DNA from: Gnetum montanum
Lineage: Eukaryota; Streptophyta; Gnetopsida; Gnetales; Gnetaceae
DNA length: 64,000 nt
Reading direction: 5' to 3'
Assembly: GCA_015680685.1 (NCBI GenBank)
Contig: MNCI01035712.1
Location: 512,335 to 576,334, forward strand
Below are positions 10,915 to 23,059 of the stretch, in pieces. The notes below the pieces were generated by a model. That model made no database searches. It had not been told where the DNA came from and saw only the letters and a list, made by a program, of their open reading frames with translations. The translations under genes were made by a program, and so were the position numbers. Each line of letters begins with the position of its first letter. Within the stretch, counting starts at the first letter, position 1.

Positions 10915-13330
10915 GGGGGTTAAAATAAGTTTCCCAAATAAAATTACACTTGCCACTCAAACATACCAAATTTTATGCGGTTTCCCAACTTGGGTACATC
11001 CACACTTAGAGGGCAGAATCCATGCATACCTCTAGACTTACTTCTTAATAAAATGTGGTTTGAAGGGCAACACACCCTATAGAATATTTAAGCTCCACAC
11101 CAAAGTGTTTTATCACTATGAAACCATGCAATTTCTCAAGGCTAAACAAGCTCAGAATTTAGTTTCAAGGATCCCACAACCTTTACAAAATTAAACTCTA
11201 CTCTAAAACATTGCAAAATCACTCAACCTTGTAGGGTCCCAACAAGATCAATGTGAATGCCTTCTCATAAGAAGCACATTAACCACGTAGGACTATAACA
11301 AAGAGAGAAACTTATAAGGACAAAATTTAACTAAATTTACAAGTCCTTGTAGTTGAAGCTCAATACAACATACAACCAAGAAAATGATGCTATAATGAAG
11401 AACAAGTATATAATAGCATAAAATAGACAATGATTGATCTTTTGTGAATAGTTCTTGCACAATTTCCAAGATTTTGGTATCTTCTTATAGCCTTAATTTT
11501 TTTGAAAACTCCTTGGAATTCATGAAACGACTACCAAATGACTAATATAAATGTCTACTTCAAAGCTGGGACATCTACCTAAGATTAGCGTCAATTTAGA
11601 AGAGACATCTCACTAGAAAATGAGACATCTTCTGTGGGATGTCTACTCTTGAATGTAGACATCTACTATTTTTAGAATACATCTTCTCAACTTTTTGGAT
11701 CTATCTATTGGCAACCGTTTGGGACATGACCGCCAACGAGTGTCCTCAAACAGGATTTAGGTGGTTTTTAGTCTCTGGCAACACCAAGGCCCAAATACCT
11801 CCAAATAGACTCAGTAGTTAATGTGAGTATGTGTGTGTGCTGTTGCAATGTGCGGTTGTGAAAAATGAAACGATTGGGTTGTATGTAAACTATAAATGAC
11901 TTATCTTAAAGAGATTCAGCCAACTTTGCCAAGTACTGTGAGTTGTTGAGAGTTCCTATTTTGTTCAATTGCCTAGTCTATGCGGTCCTTATAATACCTA
12001 CTTGTAACAAATAAAATTTTGCAAAAACATTTGAGCACAACTCTACGAATCTACTTCTAATTTTCCCTAGAGAAAGAGATAGTTCCACAAGAAAACTAGA
12101 AATAGAGCAAGATTCAATAGAAATAGACAGAAAAGAAAGCGAATTTGTGTTAAGACCTTAAATATTTAAACAAGGTAAAATGATACGAGTAAACACTTTG
12201 CAATAAAGCTATCCCAAATTCAATAACTATGAATTGTTCAAACTTCCAAGGCTCAAATAAGCAATTTCTTCAAGACAATCCTACTATGCTACCAAAAAAT
12301 TGCTGCGTAAACTATCACGTACAAAACTCCATTTTGGCTAGATAACGGATGTCAAAAATTGCATTCAATAGAACCTTCAAAAGAATTAACAATTTCTGTT
12401 TGAAATGCCATGGAGATTCACTTTAAAGATAAAAGAAGCTATTCTGGTCCTATCAAAATACCAAATATTTTATGAACCCTCTTAACTACTGAATCGTTCA
12501 ATGACTTGACTACATGTAGAGGCTCTCTTATAACAATCTCAATAGTGGTTCTTATACATTGCACAATAATAAAATTTACTACTAAAATTCTCTTAAGGCT
12601 TTCAAACACAAGCTCTTCTATGGTAAAATTTTAATATAAATTTTCTATCATGCAACAAGAACAATAAGAGCAATCTAAAAATCCCAAAATTACTTGCCAA
12701 GCATGATACCATTTAAATCACTAGCTAAAAAATTTAAACAAAATAAAAAACAATAAGCATAACTCATAGGACTATGACAAAGAGGTTGAAATGTTCTCTT
12801 TAGCAAATCATCTTACAAGCAATCTTTCACAATGTCTTCTTACAAATACTCCTCCCCAAATGTCCAAACTGAGACCCAAAGTGTGACCCCAAGTGTGACC
12901 CCCAATGTGATTCTTCTTATCCCTGAAGCCTTTTTATAGGGTTCAAAAGGTAGTTACATATTTTAAAATATCTTAGCTAACTTCTCTCCCAAGTAAGGAA
13001 GTTATAACTTTCCCAACAAGTTAGGAGATCTTACTTGCCCAATAAGTTAGGAAGTTACAAAAATTTTGGGTGGTTATAACCACCATAGAGATAAAAAATT
13101 TGTAGCTGACAAGTGTCTCATTTAGTTTCCAAGTGGTCCTTCAGTTGCCAAGTGATCACCATGGAGATAAACAACTTGTAGTTGACAAGTGGCCTTTGTA
13201 GTGGTTACAAACAGCATGGGATTAAGTCTAGGAAGTTATAACTTCCACAAAAAGTTACCACTATAGAAATAAAAGCTATGGTGGCCAAGTGTCCTATTGG
13301 ATAACTATCCAATATAAGTCCTTAGCATAT
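10915..13330. other. No recognised gene; promoter-like AT-rich sequence
   Basis: About 2.4 kb without a convincing reading frame. On the minus strand a canonical CCCTATAAAAAGGC lies near 12932-12945, followed by a short transcribed-leader-like stretch with repeated GTGTGACCCC words (12885-12910). This suggests the U3/R part of an unassigned LTR or a promoter. I could not find a second copy to define LTR ends. Confidence 0.35.
13079..13300 (-). repeat. Degenerate tandem repeats upstream of a TATA-like box
   Basis: Three similar blocks start near 13079, 13155 and 13254, each with ACCAC(C/T)ATAGAGATAAA-like sequence and then GACAAGTG or GCCAAGTG. They lie upstream of the minus-strand TATA-like box and resemble duplicated U3 enhancer modules. 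Confidence 0.4.
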
Positions 13331-13839
13331 GCAAATTTTTAAATCAATATTAATACTTACTTGGTACACAACCAAGGGCTGTCAAACATACAATAGCATA
13401 ATAACAACTAAATTACTTATATCAAAACCCAAAGTTAATCAAAATAAATGTCATGCTCTGCAACCAGAGCCTCGATGTAGTTGTGAATGTGTGGTCAATG
13501 ATGCTTCTAGCCATGACAATGAGGTGCTCCGGGTTTGATATGGAAGTTGCTATCGATGTTAACGTGCAGCAGGCGTGCTTGATGGTGTGTATGCCTAGAG
13601 AATGACGAGGTATATGACAGAGAGTCCTTTGTTGTGGGTGATGTTGTTAGAAATACAATTTCATCCTCTAAACATTTTTCCACTGCATCCGGTGGTGTTG
13701 CCATGTATAGGCAATGCCCATTTGTGTTTCTTTGGTGTTTGCTGCGGATTGGCTTCACTTTTGGCCACTAGTTTTCTTATTATTAGCAACGTGGCACATA
13801 CTGGCTAGGCTACATAGGAAATTAGTTTCCAAGAGGAAG

Positions 13840-14400
13840 GATACGCTAGCGGAGGATCTACCATTACTATGTTGGATGCTTCCATTGATCTGGACGCTGT
13901 TGAGCTAGGACATGATGGCATGGAGCAACCTGTGATTCAAGATAATGACATGGTGACGATCAAATTCCATCTCGAGGAGCACCAGCTGGCAAGCAATGCC
14001 CATGCCAATGACTAGAAGAGTCACCACGGTGCCATTTCAGAGGCCCCTCTCCTAACCACCACTGCTCATGTGTAGCTCTAGTCGTACATGTGGACGACGG
14101 TGCATGTATAAGGTGCCCACGCCCTTAGGGCCGTTAAGCTTGTGCCCTGACAGCAACATGCAAAGGAATATTGGTGGCAACCTAGGCTGCATCCATGTGG
14201 AAGACCACCTTGCACTCTATTTCCATGATTGCTATCCAGCATGCCCAAAATCCTCTCAACATGCGTAGTTATCAATCTGCGAACGATTTTATAAGAGATG
14301 AGTTAAAAGTGCACCCTTTCTCCACCACCAACTCAATAGTTTGTGAAACCAGAGTAACTCCTCATTTGTTGACTGATGCAAGGAACTAGTAGATGAAGAA
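13840..14400 (+). other. Unrecognised coding-like fragment
   Basis: The plus strand is relatively GC- and CpG-rich compared with its surroundings and has protein-like stretches (STITMLDASIDLDAVELGHD at about 13858-13915; [20 protein letters not shown] at about 14195), separated by stops and a frame change. It could be exon debris of a host gene or part of an old element. I do not recognise the family. The opposite strand also carries open stretches, so the strand is uncertain. Confidence 0.25.
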
Positions 14401-14545
14401 ACAACATTCTGGGTTTGAGATTGAAATGGGTGTGAAATGAAATAATTGGTTTTGGGATCATATTTACAGGGGTTCAAATTTGCAAATAGTGGTGATGCAA
14501 AAGAAGCTGCTCTTAAGGTGAGATACCTGCAACAAATTTAATGAT
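14289..14545 (-). other. Unrecognised exon-like open stretch
   Basis: The minus strand has a splice-acceptor-like TTTGTTGCAG followed by an open frame with LRAASFASPLFANLNP and ending near LLSWWWRKGALLTHLL. It is next to the AUG6 fragment and on the same strand, so it may be another exon of the same captured region, but I cannot match it to AUG6 or another family. Confidence 0.25.
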
Positions 14546-14871
14546 GAAGATGTGTGAAAAAGGCATTTGGTATTATGCTCTTCTTATTATTGGGATCCAT
14601 GAATCTGGAAGCAACCATGCACCCACACAGAAAGTGGAAATTGGCATACCCTACATCTCTGTAACAACGACAACATGAATATGTCCCAACCTAGAACTTG
14701 ATCCTCAAGCTACTCCCATTCTTGAGGAATTAGAGTCCTTTGTAAGTGCCTCCGGGAAAAAGCCTAGGATTCAAATCCTCCCACAATCTCCCAAAATTGA
14801 GAGTCATTGATAATAATATTCAGGAGTCTGAATCTTCAATGCTAATCTAGAGAAAATCGTGAACACCACAC

Positions 14872-15485
14872 TGCAATTCTCTCGTGCTGATTTGTATGCA
14901 TCAATAGGTAGTTCCAAAGATGTGTTGCTTTTTGAACTAATATAACTTTCTGATGCAGTGAAGGATCTTTGCCACATTGTCTTTCAATATCATCATCCAT
15001 TTCAAATTTGAAATCCTTACACTCTTGAAGTTTATCCAACTCTTGCTGCAGATAGGCCTCTTCAGCACACAGAGCATGATACTCAACGGTCATGTCATGT
15101 GCTAAATTAGACCACATTTCTTGCCTTTGAACAACCATAGATGCATTTTTCTAAGAAACATCTTCATTCAAGAGCTATCTTAGCCTTTGTCACCGTGAGC
15201 AGTGTAGAAGCATGTGTACTCTGATTTACCATGTCTGTTAATGAGGCTGGAAGTAGATTACAAGGAACATCAGCCGTAAATGTATGTTTATGCACTTCAC
15301 GTAGGGCATGGGCTGAAAGTTGCCATAATATTTCAACAAACCTATGCCCATAGCATGTTGCAAGCAATGACACTCTTGAGTTGCTCCTAGGCAAGGCTCT
15401 TTATGATTCTAACTCATTTATGATCCCTTGGACAATTTTACGAAAGTCACGAGACTATGCTGACTCAAAAATAGGCAATTTCTAC
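14872..15485 (-). pseudogene. AUG6: AUGMIN subunit 6 fragment
   Basis: The minus-strand translation matches the conserved N-terminal third of plant AUGMIN subunit 6, a part of the augmin complex that recruits gamma-tubulin to existing microtubules during spindle and phragmoplast assembly. Readable stretches include [48 protein letters not shown], and QEMWSNLAHDMT followed by ALCAEEAYLQQELDKLQ. Breaks are a Gln-to-stop in SAxSRDF, a stop before RALPRS, a stop after AKIALE, and a one-base frameshift near 15140. Similarity is lost after NQHERIA. No introns interrupt the stretch. Only part of the gene is present, so this is a dead duplicate. The identification rests on remembered family sequence and is firm for the family, not for the copy's origin. 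Confidence 0.8.
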
Positions 15486-15499
15486 TTATGACACCAAGA

Positions 15500-15828
15500 T
15501 GGATAATGTCCTGTAAACGTAGCTACAATATCTAGCATATGCCATTCCAACTTCATGGTTAGTTAATTGTTGCAAAATTCTTCATGGGAAAGAGCATAAT
15601 CCTCCTTGAACAGTTTCAGTTCATTAGGATTCTGTACCTCACCATTCTCAAATAATTCCACCTATTCCATGAAATGGCCAAAATGTGCCAACACTATCCT
15701 TTGAGAATTTTTCCTATCAATTTGCCTTCTTGCTAGTTCTTGGAGCATCTTCATTTGATTTGTAGCCTTCGTTTTCATCCATGCTTTCATCTTGCCCATG
15801 TGTTCTTCATTTTGACATCTCATCATAG
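15500..15828 (-). other. Coding-like remnant upstream of the AUG6 fragment
   Basis: A minus-strand frame reads a basic helical stretch (KMKAWMKTKATNQMKMLQEL) and then an acidic stretch containing HEEFCNN, with few stops until it meets the AUG6 fragment near 15490. It does not resemble the AUG6 N-terminus as I remember it. It may be another gene or element joined to AUG6. Its right edge abuts the target duplication of element E. Confidence 0.3.
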
Positions 15829-15833
15829 ATCTC
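15829..15833. other. Target site duplication of element E, left copy (ATCTC)
   Basis: ATCTC directly precedes the LTR edge at 15834 and is repeated at 28850-28854 directly after the other LTR edge. A perfect 5-bp match is the signature of Ty3/gypsy integration. Confidence 0.85.
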
Positions 15834-16674
15834 TAATGAGCAATAAGTAGTCACTATGCCCAACCATATGAATCACTAGCATTCACTAAGAGATTCAATC
15901 AAATTCTCTAGAATTTAGCTCTCTAAGTACATTGGGTCTAGGTAGTGAATCTAATGGACATAATCTTTGTCTTCTCAGTTTCACTTGTGAGGTACAAAGG
16001 TATGATTAAGTGCAACTGAAGCACATGATTTTTATCATTTCATTTTTTTAATTAATTCACTTTAGTGCTAAAAATAAATTAACTAAATGTTTAACTAATC
16101 TAATAGACAATTAATACTAACATAAGCATCCATTCCTACTTACTATACACATCCTAAACACATTGTAATGCTATTAGGTTACGAAGCATTAGACACTATT
16201 TGGATTACCAAGCATTAATGTATCCTCAAAGTGGTCATACTTATTTGTGTTAATTAATCATATGAATTAATTGTTTAAAAGCATTAAAGTAAATTGCATG
16301 AATAATAAATGCATGAAGTAAACATTAAGTTAAGTCCAAGTGCTACAAGGCTTATTAAGAAAGCTCATCTCTATTGTCATTCACATTGAGGTGCTTAGGT
16401 ACATTGGTGCTTGAATAAAGATCCATACACTTCTCAACTCCTATTGTGGGTAGTTAGAAAATATTCTAACTCTGGGAAGACAAAAATGTAACAGTTTGGT
16501 TAGCAACTAATGATTGAATGCGATAAATGTGGCTAGTGCATGCATTTATATAGATGACACAAGACACTATGTTGACGCATACACAGTAACATAGTAAACT
16601 ACACATCAATGTGATCATGTCGATGGGATCACCTTGACGTGTTCCCATTAATGTAGGAAAACGATAACTCATCA
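15834..16674 (-). repeat. 3' LTR of element E
   Basis: 841 bp. On the minus strand it starts TGATGAGTTATCG next to a purine-rich stretch, has a TATATAAAT box at 16544-16552, and contains the same paired CCAAG boxes as the A LTRs (plus-strand near 16170-16220). It is colinear with 28019-28849. Confidence 0.88.
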
Positions 16675-16926
16675 TATCACCACAACTAAATGAAAACTCA
16701 TCCTTGAGTGAAAAAAAGGAAGAACAAGCTTCTTACATAATTTTTGGAAGGTATGGGATTATTGACTAACTAAATGACACATAGACTAACTCAAAAAAAA
16801 TGCTAAGTTCTCAAGTGTATGAATTTACATTTTTTACAAATATTGGTATTCATGACAATAAAATTGAATACCATGACAAAAATTGACAACACAACTCCTC
16901 TAGCTACTTGAAGATAAGGAAGAAAA

Positions 16927-19690
16927 TCAAATAGTCCTAGGCAATGGAGGTTCTTGAGGTGTTGAAGAACCTTTTCTTACCTTTGGTGTATCCAGTTGTT
17001 GTGGTTGAGGTGATGGTTGTGGCTATTCAACTATAGCTGAAGCTACTGGTGGAAGATGGAAATCATCCAACAATGCTTTCATCTTCTCCTCCTTACTTCA
17101 AGGATCATACTTGATCCATGCAGTATCAACAATGTGGGTAGGTACAAGAATATTTCAAGAATAGGGCATTGTAAGGAACAACTCCTTCATGTTGATAAAA
17201 TAGGTCGGGAATTTTTTTTGTTCCACATCAAATGCCTTGATAGCATTTTATAGTTCTTATTAGGCATTCATCCTATGGGCTAGGTTCCTAGATATTGATC
17301 TCTAATTAGTAAGCATGCTTTAAGAAATTTAAGTTTAGCATATGTCATGTCAAGTTTCTACTTTGTGTTCTTATGATGCTTGAACTTGGCCTCATGTACT
17401 AAGTATGAACTAGCCACCTACTTTTCTAAATCTGACCATGTCTATCCAGTAGTTAGCATTTCCAAGTTTTCATATCAAAGGATGGTGAGCTCCATGTATT
17501 TAGTCATCTTCTTTAGGCAAATTTTTGTTTTGTTGTATTCATTTAGTCCATCAAAGATGGACTACCATACATCACTTGCTTGTTGGAGCTACTAGAGGAT
17601 CTCATTCATCTTTGCCTTTGCTAGTTGGATATATTTTTTATTGATTTCCTTCTACAAGCTAACCTAGTCCTTGTAGTGGTTCTTGGCCCTTTTGATTTTA
17701 AGGGCCTCATTTTTCCATGTTGCAATTCAATTCTAGATTTCTAGTGAAGGGAACAAACCTTCTCCATCAAGCGATTACAAATTTTTTGTTGTCAACCTCC
17801 TCAAATCCATGGTCACATTGACAAGCTACTACTATTGTTGTCTCATATAGTCAACCATTTACTTTTTCTGAAGCTTAACATTATGCAAAAGATGATTGTC
17901 CTTGGTCATAATGGCATTCTCCTAGAGAACCTCTAACAAGTCCTTTTGAATGTTGTAGACAATGTCATCCACTAAGGATTGGTCGAAGATTAAGTCCTTA
18001 GTGTACTCAGCCTCTTGAAATTTGGACTAAAGCTACTAAAAAGCTTCACTCCTAGTTATAACTTGGCTGAGTATAGTGGGATTAGAGAGGTGGGCTCTTG
18101 GCAATGAGGTACTTAACCTTTGCCTAAAACAACAATGATTAGATAGTAGTGATGTCATCCAAAAGGTCAAAGACCTTCCAAATCGATTACTAGGTTCACA
18201 CTAGTCATTCTAGCAACTCCTCATGTTGGGCTATGCTAAATCATCCACTCGCTACCCCTGCAAATGTTTACACATATTTGAGTGTAGCACTATCTAGCAT
18301 AGATGCTACAGGAACATTTAGGTCTTTTCCCACTCTGTTAGCCACCACCTTAGCTATCTTTTCATGTCCTTGGTGCTGCATCATCAAGATAATTAATCCA
18401 TCACCCTTAGCTAAGCACACTGTGAAGGTAGCAATGATTCTAGAGGTTTCTGGAAATTGTTGTTATCTTGAGATGGATACCATTATCTTATGAACACTAG
18501 GATTGAAGTGTGCAAGCACCTACATTCGTTGGGCATAAAAGGTTGGTGTCATATCCTCCAACTAGCTTATAGTAAGAGTTACCTCATCCAAATGGCTCAA
18601 GGCTAGTTGGTAGATAAATGGATCACCACTCAAACCAACTTGCTACTACTACAAGAGTTTCTCATGGAGCTTCTACATACAGTCCATAGAAGCACAAGCC
18701 TTTGGAATTTTTTTATGAGTGGGTGGTGGTGGTGGTTGCTCCTCTTCTTTGATCACAAAAAACACCTTATCCTTCTTCATTTTCATCCAAGAGGCTATAG
18801 GAGCATGTTTGAGTGTGTCATTGGAATAGCAAGCTATTCCTCCCCTTTTGCATAATTTTCGAATTAGGCACAAAAGAGGAATATTTTCCTCCCATGCTCA
18901 TTCTTCTTAAATTACTTTTCTATTTCAATATAGATCAACTATGGGAGGTTGATGGGGAATTTCTCACTCAGAGCAACACACGCATGGGCAAAAAAATTTG
19001 TCACATTGCTTGGCCTCACTGTCAAATTAAGGTGATAAGCTATTATCTTGAAATACATCCATTCTTCCATTTTGTGTGCACCATAATCTTTGCAGTTCAC
19101 TCTATAGCATTGTTGGATCCACTCCTTTTTTACCTTCAAGTTTTCTTGTATTGAGATCTCTACAAAATTGGTTCCAGTTTTAGGCAAACCATGTGCCTAA
19201 GAGATAACTACCACTGAGTAGGACATACTAATGTCCTTGATCTTAATAGTGGCATCTTTTTCTCAAGGAGATATGTCTCTCCCATGTACCACTCCCCATT
19301 GGAAGTGTTGATAGGACACATGGGAGAGCTTTGCAACCATGTTTTGATATCTTCTGGGGTAAAGTCTAAAAAAGTTCCAAAGCTCAGCTCTTGGAGAATT
19401 GAATGTTGAATTTCCTTGAACTGAATTTACCTAAGGCAAGCATCTATCAAAGTGACCTTAGCACTTGGCCTTGGTCTTGGTTCCTCATCCTAGTGGAATT
19501 ACTCTATTTAGGCTTGGGGAATCTGATGGACAAATTCCACTTCAAGCTCCTCTTGAAGAGGTTTTATTACATGAGTTTTAGCTACCTGCTCCTAGGGTTA
19601 TTCTTGCTATTGGTCCTTTCCAGTTCTAGGCCACATTTTCCTCAGTTGGGATGATCCTCCTTCCTATGGATGCTTAGGTCTTAATGCCAT
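16927..19690 (-). pseudogene. ORF X of element E (plant transposon-protein-like 3' ORF)
   Basis: The start is taken at 19688-19690 (MALRP), aligned with MAPKRE of B. The stop at 16927-16929 follows a Pro/Gln-rich tail (about 16930-17050). The middle (18700-19190) reads EEWMYFKIIAYHLNLTVRP, then NVTNFFAHACVALSEKFPIN, and continues to a LCKRGG segment. This fits the putative plant transposon protein domain often found with Athila-type elements. It is followed by an acidic patch, a run of five prolines, and a long charged, probably coiled-coil region. The protein's role is not established. Frames are broken by many TAG/TAA codons. The same protein is in B, a start remnant is in A, and a C-terminal fragment is at 9960-10900. 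Confidence 0.65.
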
Positions 19691-19699
19691 CTACAATCA

Positions 19700-21620
19700 C
19701 AACATGATCAAGGATTAGTATTTGATGTGTAACTTTGAAACACTTAAGTACCTTATCTCTTTAGGTGAGTTACACTTGGCTAAGCTATGATCATGGCAGG
19801 TTTGATTATTTTAATATTATTTCATTTTAGTATCTACAAGAGTTCATTGGAAAGGTTTAACTCTCATAAATTAGTGATTTTAATATTATTTTACTAGTTA
19901 AACCTTGTGGTAGTTAGAAAAAATTTGAAAAAAATTCATCAAAAACCTAAGGTTTGTGATCTCCACAACGTAGAGTTCACCTCTAGTAGCTGCATGACTA
20001 AAGAATGGGATTAATTGAAAAGTAGTTTGAAAGTTATGGGCTCTGGAAGATTCTAGACTCTAAAAACTGCAAAACCTCCTTACCCATTTGAGAGAAAATG
20101 ACAAAAATTCTCTAAGTTTTGGATGTTATTTATAGAATTTTTGACTTGTGTCAATGGGATCATGTCAACATGGCCAACTAAATTAATGGGATCTTGTTGA
20201 TGTAGTGAATAGACAAAATTTTTAGCATTAAAAAATAAAGGGAAAACAAAGAGCTTTAACATGAAATTGGAGTCCAAAAGAAGCCCAAGAGACCTAGAAC
20301 ATGATGAAATGCATGAAGAGGACTAGATATTTGACAAAACAGGAGATTTAATTGGGAGAATAATGGAGAAATGCCATGAAGGAGCACACAATTGGACATA
20401 ACTAATGTGGAGCACAAAATATTTGAATGTAGAAATGCCTAAGGAATGAGTAACATAACTAGTCAAACCAAGGGGTATGCAAGTGGGTCCTTCCCATAGT
20501 AGGCTCATGCCCTTAAAGGCCTTGCATGTCCTCAAACTAAGGATTCTACAAGCCCCATGGATGACTAATGGTTATGGTTAGTTAACTACCAAATCATCAA
20601 AGAAACTATCTAAGAACTTTGATGCATCAAACTAAGACATTGAACAAAATATGAAAAGAGGAGATGAGGTGAGATATGGAAAGCATAGATAGATGAGGTG
20701 GAGAGTGGAATGGAGTCTAGTATCATGGTCACATAAAGTTCATTGTGGATTTTGATGGTTAATATGACCTGATAACATTCATCCTTAGTCCAAATTAAAA
20801 CCAACCACTTTCATTGACTTCACATCAATACTCTAAGACTAGTCCACCCCCTCAAGGCACAAGAATATTTCCATAGATCAACCACCATTCCTAAAAGAGA
20901 AGAAAAGAGGAGAAGAAAGTAAGATGAGCTTTAGTTAGATAGGACTATCAAACATGGTTAACATGTCTTTCTAGTCCCATAATCAATCCTTGTAGCTTGT
21001 TATTTTGTCTAATGGATGTACTTTGAATTTCCATTATTGTGGTTTTTTTTTACTTTTTTGGATTTTTGGATGGGAACTACCTGCAAAGACTTATCTTCCC
21101 ATTATTGGTTAATAGTGGAATGATGAGAAATATAGGAAAAATCTCTTAAACCAAGAGGGTATGCAAGAACAAAGAGCATCAAATCCCCTTGATGTCGCAT
21201 CTTTGTCTATCCATTTAATCCTTCCCAAGTTTGGAAACTATCAAGATCATAAGTTTTTTAAAAGTTTCATTTAAGAAGGGACTGCATATTCCAAAACAAG
21301 TGAATACCATAGAGTTTTGTCGATGGGTGGATGACGTGGACTCACTACATATTATCATGAAAAAGAAACCACATCTTAGTTATCAACACCAAAATTCAAA
21401 GATAGAATCTAGAAATTAGTAATTAAATAATATTATAGTAGAAACCACCATCAATTAACAACTACAATTGCACTTAGTCTTAGCAGCAATAAAGAAAAAA
21501 AAATATAAGAAAAGCATAAAAGAAATCCCAAATAAATAAAGTAAAATATAGAAGAAAGTGTAAAATATTTAAGAAAGAGAAAAATATACTAAAAATGATG
21601 AAAAACTAAGGAGCCACATT
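19700..21620 (-). other. Conserved noncoding block, copy in E
   Basis: Lies between integrase and ORF X. In minus-strand order it holds the T-rich tract (21480-21620), GTGAGTCCACGTCATCCACC near 21340, CATCAAGGGGATTTG (21178-21196), AGAAAGACATGTTAACCATG (20955-20975), and GGGAAGGACCCACTTGCAT (20470-20495). These are the same boxes in the same order as in A and B, although E has a full pol and the others do not. Confidence 0.72.
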
Positions 21621-21899
21621 AATTGATCAGCATGTATGGCCATATCCCTCATGACTAAGTTGGAAGGAGGAGATCTAAAAACTTGAGCATAATTGTCCAT
21701 CCATTGAGATGTTTTGGTTACTAGCTCCCTTAGGTTCATGGAAAGGTTTAAGTTGTTACATGTTGACCAATGTATTTTTTCATGGGCTTTCAAGTTTATA
21801 TATTAACGTAGCCCAAGAAGAAAAAGTTTTGTAGATAATGTAAGGCCCCTCCGACAACATTTGGAACTTAGTTCTATGGTACATGTGTGGGATTCCAAT

Positions 21900-22900
21900 A
21901 TGGGACCCTATCTCCCAGTAGAAATTTTAATTTCCTAATTCTAAGGTCATGTCATTATTTATTAAATGCCTTATGCACTTTGTTAGATGATAACATCAAT
22001 TTTTTCTCATCTAGCACTTTGAGATTCATTAGTCTTTATTTTTGTGCTAGAGTTAGGTTAAGGTTAAGGTCACAAGCTATTCACAATGTATGAAGCTCCA
22101 TTTGGATTGGAAGTGTTGGTAATTTTTTGTACATAAGCTCATATGGGGAGTAACTGATAGGAAGTTTCTAACAAGAGTAATAAGCCCAAAGGGCACTGTT
22201 CAAGTTAGTATTTTTGTGATTTCCCTATTTGTAACCTCTACTTGATCATTGGCTTAGGGGGGGGGGGGGTAGGATGTTGTTAATTTATGTTCAACCCCTA
22301 AGCATTGCATAAGATTTCAAAGGGTAGTGCCTATAAAATGAGTTCCATTATTAGAAATAAGTGCATGTGGCATCCCAAACCTATTTACAACATATTTTTA
22401 TATAAACCAAGCAACCATAGAAGATGTATAATAAGTGACGATTGTAGCTTTCATCCATTTTGTATAATAGTCAATAGTGACTATGATGTAATCCTTTTCA
22501 TTTGACATGGAAGTGGTAGAACCCATGAAGTTAATGTGCCAAATATCAAAGAGTTCCAATGGTTGGATACACTACTAAGGCCCCTCCATACAAGCGGTCA
22601 TTCCACCATCATGTTGGTAGTGTTCATAGAAGCGAATGAAGTGGTGAATAGCCTTGAAAAGTGTTGCCCAATAATACTCTACCATGAGGATCTTAATGAT
22701 TGTGCATCTCCCACCATATTCACCCCCATAAGGACCCTCATGAGCATCTTGAAGTATACATATTTGATCAACATCAAGTACGCACCATCAAACCAAGCCT
22801 TCAACACATACCTTATAAAGGTGTGTGTTGATTTTCATAAAGAATTTATAAGGTGTGTGTTCATTTTCATGAAGCATTTGGCCTGGTGAAGAAACTATTA
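21900..22900 (-). pseudogene. Integrase of element E (decayed)
   Basis: A minus-strand DDE-type integrase core. The first catalytic block reads IWHINFMGS near 22530, where the usual Asp before FMG is Asn. The second block reads FGMPHALISNNGTHF near 22330-22370, again with Asn for Asp. The glutamate block reads DQVEVTNREI near 22205-22235 and keeps its Glu. A poly-G tract (22259-22269) interrupts the frame between the last two. Downstream at 21569-21793 an open stretch could be C-terminal. This would insert element cDNA into the genome. With two catalytic acids replaced and many stops it is inactive. Confidence 0.72.
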
Positions 22901-23059
22901 TTTCTTCCTACTGCACTACTCCTATGGCATCTCATGAGTGAGAAGATAGGTAAGAATGACATCATACTTGTTAGGTTTAGTGGACACTTGTTTAGTTATA
23001 GTCCTAGCAAAGAAACGTTAATTAAGAAACTAATTTGAAAGTGGGCTATCCTCCTCTTT

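Noticed and set aside
11540-11690. Second copy of the F LTR based on GACATCT words
   Set aside because: Only the short word is shared. No longer alignment to 42509-43466 and no LTR ends or primer site could be found.
18607-19154. Plus-strand open frames opposite ORF X of E
   Set aside because: They are antisense to the ORF X domain, which has a homologue in B on its own coding strand.
22259-22269. G-run as a regulatory signal
   Set aside because: A single homopolymer inside the integrase frame, probably slippage or sequencing error.
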